From the NCBI GenBank assembly GCA_016870975.1, contig VGAE01000002.1:82554-146553 (forward strand): a stretch of DNA of 64,000 nt, in the 5' to 3' direction. This document shows positions 63,571 through 64,000 of this stretch, in pieces; positions within the stretch are counted from its first letter, which is position 1; every line of letters starts with the position of its first letter. This DNA is from Actinomycetota bacterium. GTDB lineage: Bacteria; Actinomycetota; Actinomycetes; Nanopelagicales; Nanopelagicaceae. Made by a program: the position numbers and the translations under genes. A model generated the notes under the pieces. It made no database searches, was not told where the DNA came from, and saw nothing but the letters and a program-made list of their open reading frames with translations.

Positions 63571-63858
63571 GTGCGTTTGCTCCGGTTCTCACCCGCGGTA
63601 CTGCTAACCATCTATATTGGAATTCGGTATTTCAATCCGCCTACCTGGTGGAGTGAGTTAGTACTTTTCAACATAATCGTTATCGCTGCGATCTTTACTT
63701 CCTTAACTTCACCCCAGCCTGATGATCTTTGGGGAAGGCGTAGCGTCGGATTGGCGCTAACGGCTTGGCTAGTTGGTTCGATTACTCAAGCGATAGATTC
63801 TTGTTTTACAACAGACATAATAAGGCTATCTGAAATTTCTTACTCGCCCGATCTTTAA
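63571..63858 (+). CDS. small membrane protein, possibly a truncated sensor N-terminus
   Basis: 95 residues with three hydrophobic segments (AVLLTIYIGIRYF, LVLFNIIVIAAIFTSLT, VGLALTAWLVGSITQAI). The sequence pattern, including PQPDDLWGRRSVGLALTAWL, resembles the membrane N-terminus of larger actinobacterial signalling proteins such as diguanylate cyclases, but the frame ends after YSPDL. A remnant or a genuinely small protein are both possible. GTG start; a TACGCT box ends five bases upstream. Confidence 0.55.
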   Translation: MRLLRFSPAVLLTIYIGIRYFNPPTWWSELVLFNIIVIAAIFTSLTSPQPDDLWGRRSVGLALTAWLVGSITQAIDSCFTTDIIRLSEISYSPDL

Positions 63859-63869
63859 TCATTGACTGT

Positions 63870-63919
63870 GGGCGGTGAGGGTTTCACTCCGCCCGGACCG
63901 GGGTCTTCCCCGACTTTTT
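63870..63919 (+). terminator. double hairpin with T-run
   Basis: GGGCGG/CCGCCC (63870-63894) is followed by CGGGG-TCTT-CCCCG (63899-63912), two bases and TTTTT. It lies 11 bases after the stop of the small membrane protein gene. The remaining bases to 64000 show no ORF I can support. Confidence 0.6.
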
Positions 63920-64000
63920 GATTGTCGGTTCATAAATCGACAGCGTAGTCCGCAAACTCGAACGTGTAAACAGTCAATTCATTAAAGGGACGGTGAAATT

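Noticed and set aside
63859..64000. tmRNA on the minus strand (a tag-like frame reading FADYAVDL near 63950)
   Set aside because: The 3' half would have to lie within 63571-63858, where no T arm or acceptor pairing is visible and a membrane protein is encoded.

Overview
The window looks like a compact, moderately AT-rich actinobacterial chromosome. Three signs point there: a WhiB7-type regulator, GTG/TTG starts with several apparently leaderless genes, and gene order matching the mycobacterial/streptomycete core (aarF-whiB7-uvrD2-nudC; ychF-rmuC-ispH-xseAB-fum; glmU-prs-rplY-pth-mfd-mazG-eno-ftsB-DUF501-ppx; ispE-ksgA-tatD-metG-rsmI-pmt; glp-rimJ-glpR next to 5-FTHF cyclo-ligase). Genes are tightly packed, stop/start overlaps are common, and several proteins are shorter than their family norm. 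A streamlined freshwater lineage such as Nanopelagicales (acI) is my inference. There is no CRISPR array, insertion sequence, rRNA operon or replication origin.

Layout. 1-8 kb: UPF0182 membrane protein, PDZ-Lon protease, zincin-2 family protein, YgjP-like hydrolase, DUF5679, a ThiF/cyclodehydratase-like gene broken by two stops, an AarF kinase. 7.6-10.8 kb: whiB7 with a leader (small ORF plus terminator), UvrD2-like helicase, NudC. 10.8-12.7 kb: a nuclease-fold protein and a phage-like gene pair. 12.7-21.3 kb: typA, ychF, rmuC, ispH, xseAB, fumarase. 21.3-31 kb: secreted transglycosylase-like protein, PhoH, UppS, SURF1 cluster, GreA, a DrrAB-like ABC exporter, two MFS genes (one with a large internal deletion), a Bax-inhibitor-1 protein. 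31-45 kb: a long minus-strand housekeeping block with two tRNAs, covering DNA repair (udgB, mfd), enolase, division (ftsB), Pth, L25, PRPP synthase and GlmU. 45-57 kb: isoprenoid, rRNA methylation and metG genes, a protein mannosyltransferase gene broken by a TGA at a tryptophan position, the glp-rimJ-glpR division cluster, an acyl-CoA dehydrogenase, and a CopD-CtaG fusion. 57-64 kb: FmdB, TetR/MMPL divergent pair, PurU, tRNA-Arg, saccharopine-dehydrogenase-like protein, SDR, and a small membrane protein.

The most interesting system is at 7610-8290. An AT-rich box, a promoter, an apparently leaderless 52-codon ORF, a strong intrinsic terminator with a matching antiterminator segment inside the small ORF, and then whiB7 together form what reads as a complete translation-sensing attenuator. 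Second is a gephyrin-like Glp that lacks the whole of subdomain II and the usual MoeA active-site motif but stays beside rimJ and its membrane partner gene. That fits a protein kept for cell division rather than molybdenum cofactor synthesis. Two nonsense-interrupted genes and one internally deleted transporter show ongoing gene loss, unless they are sequence or assembly errors.
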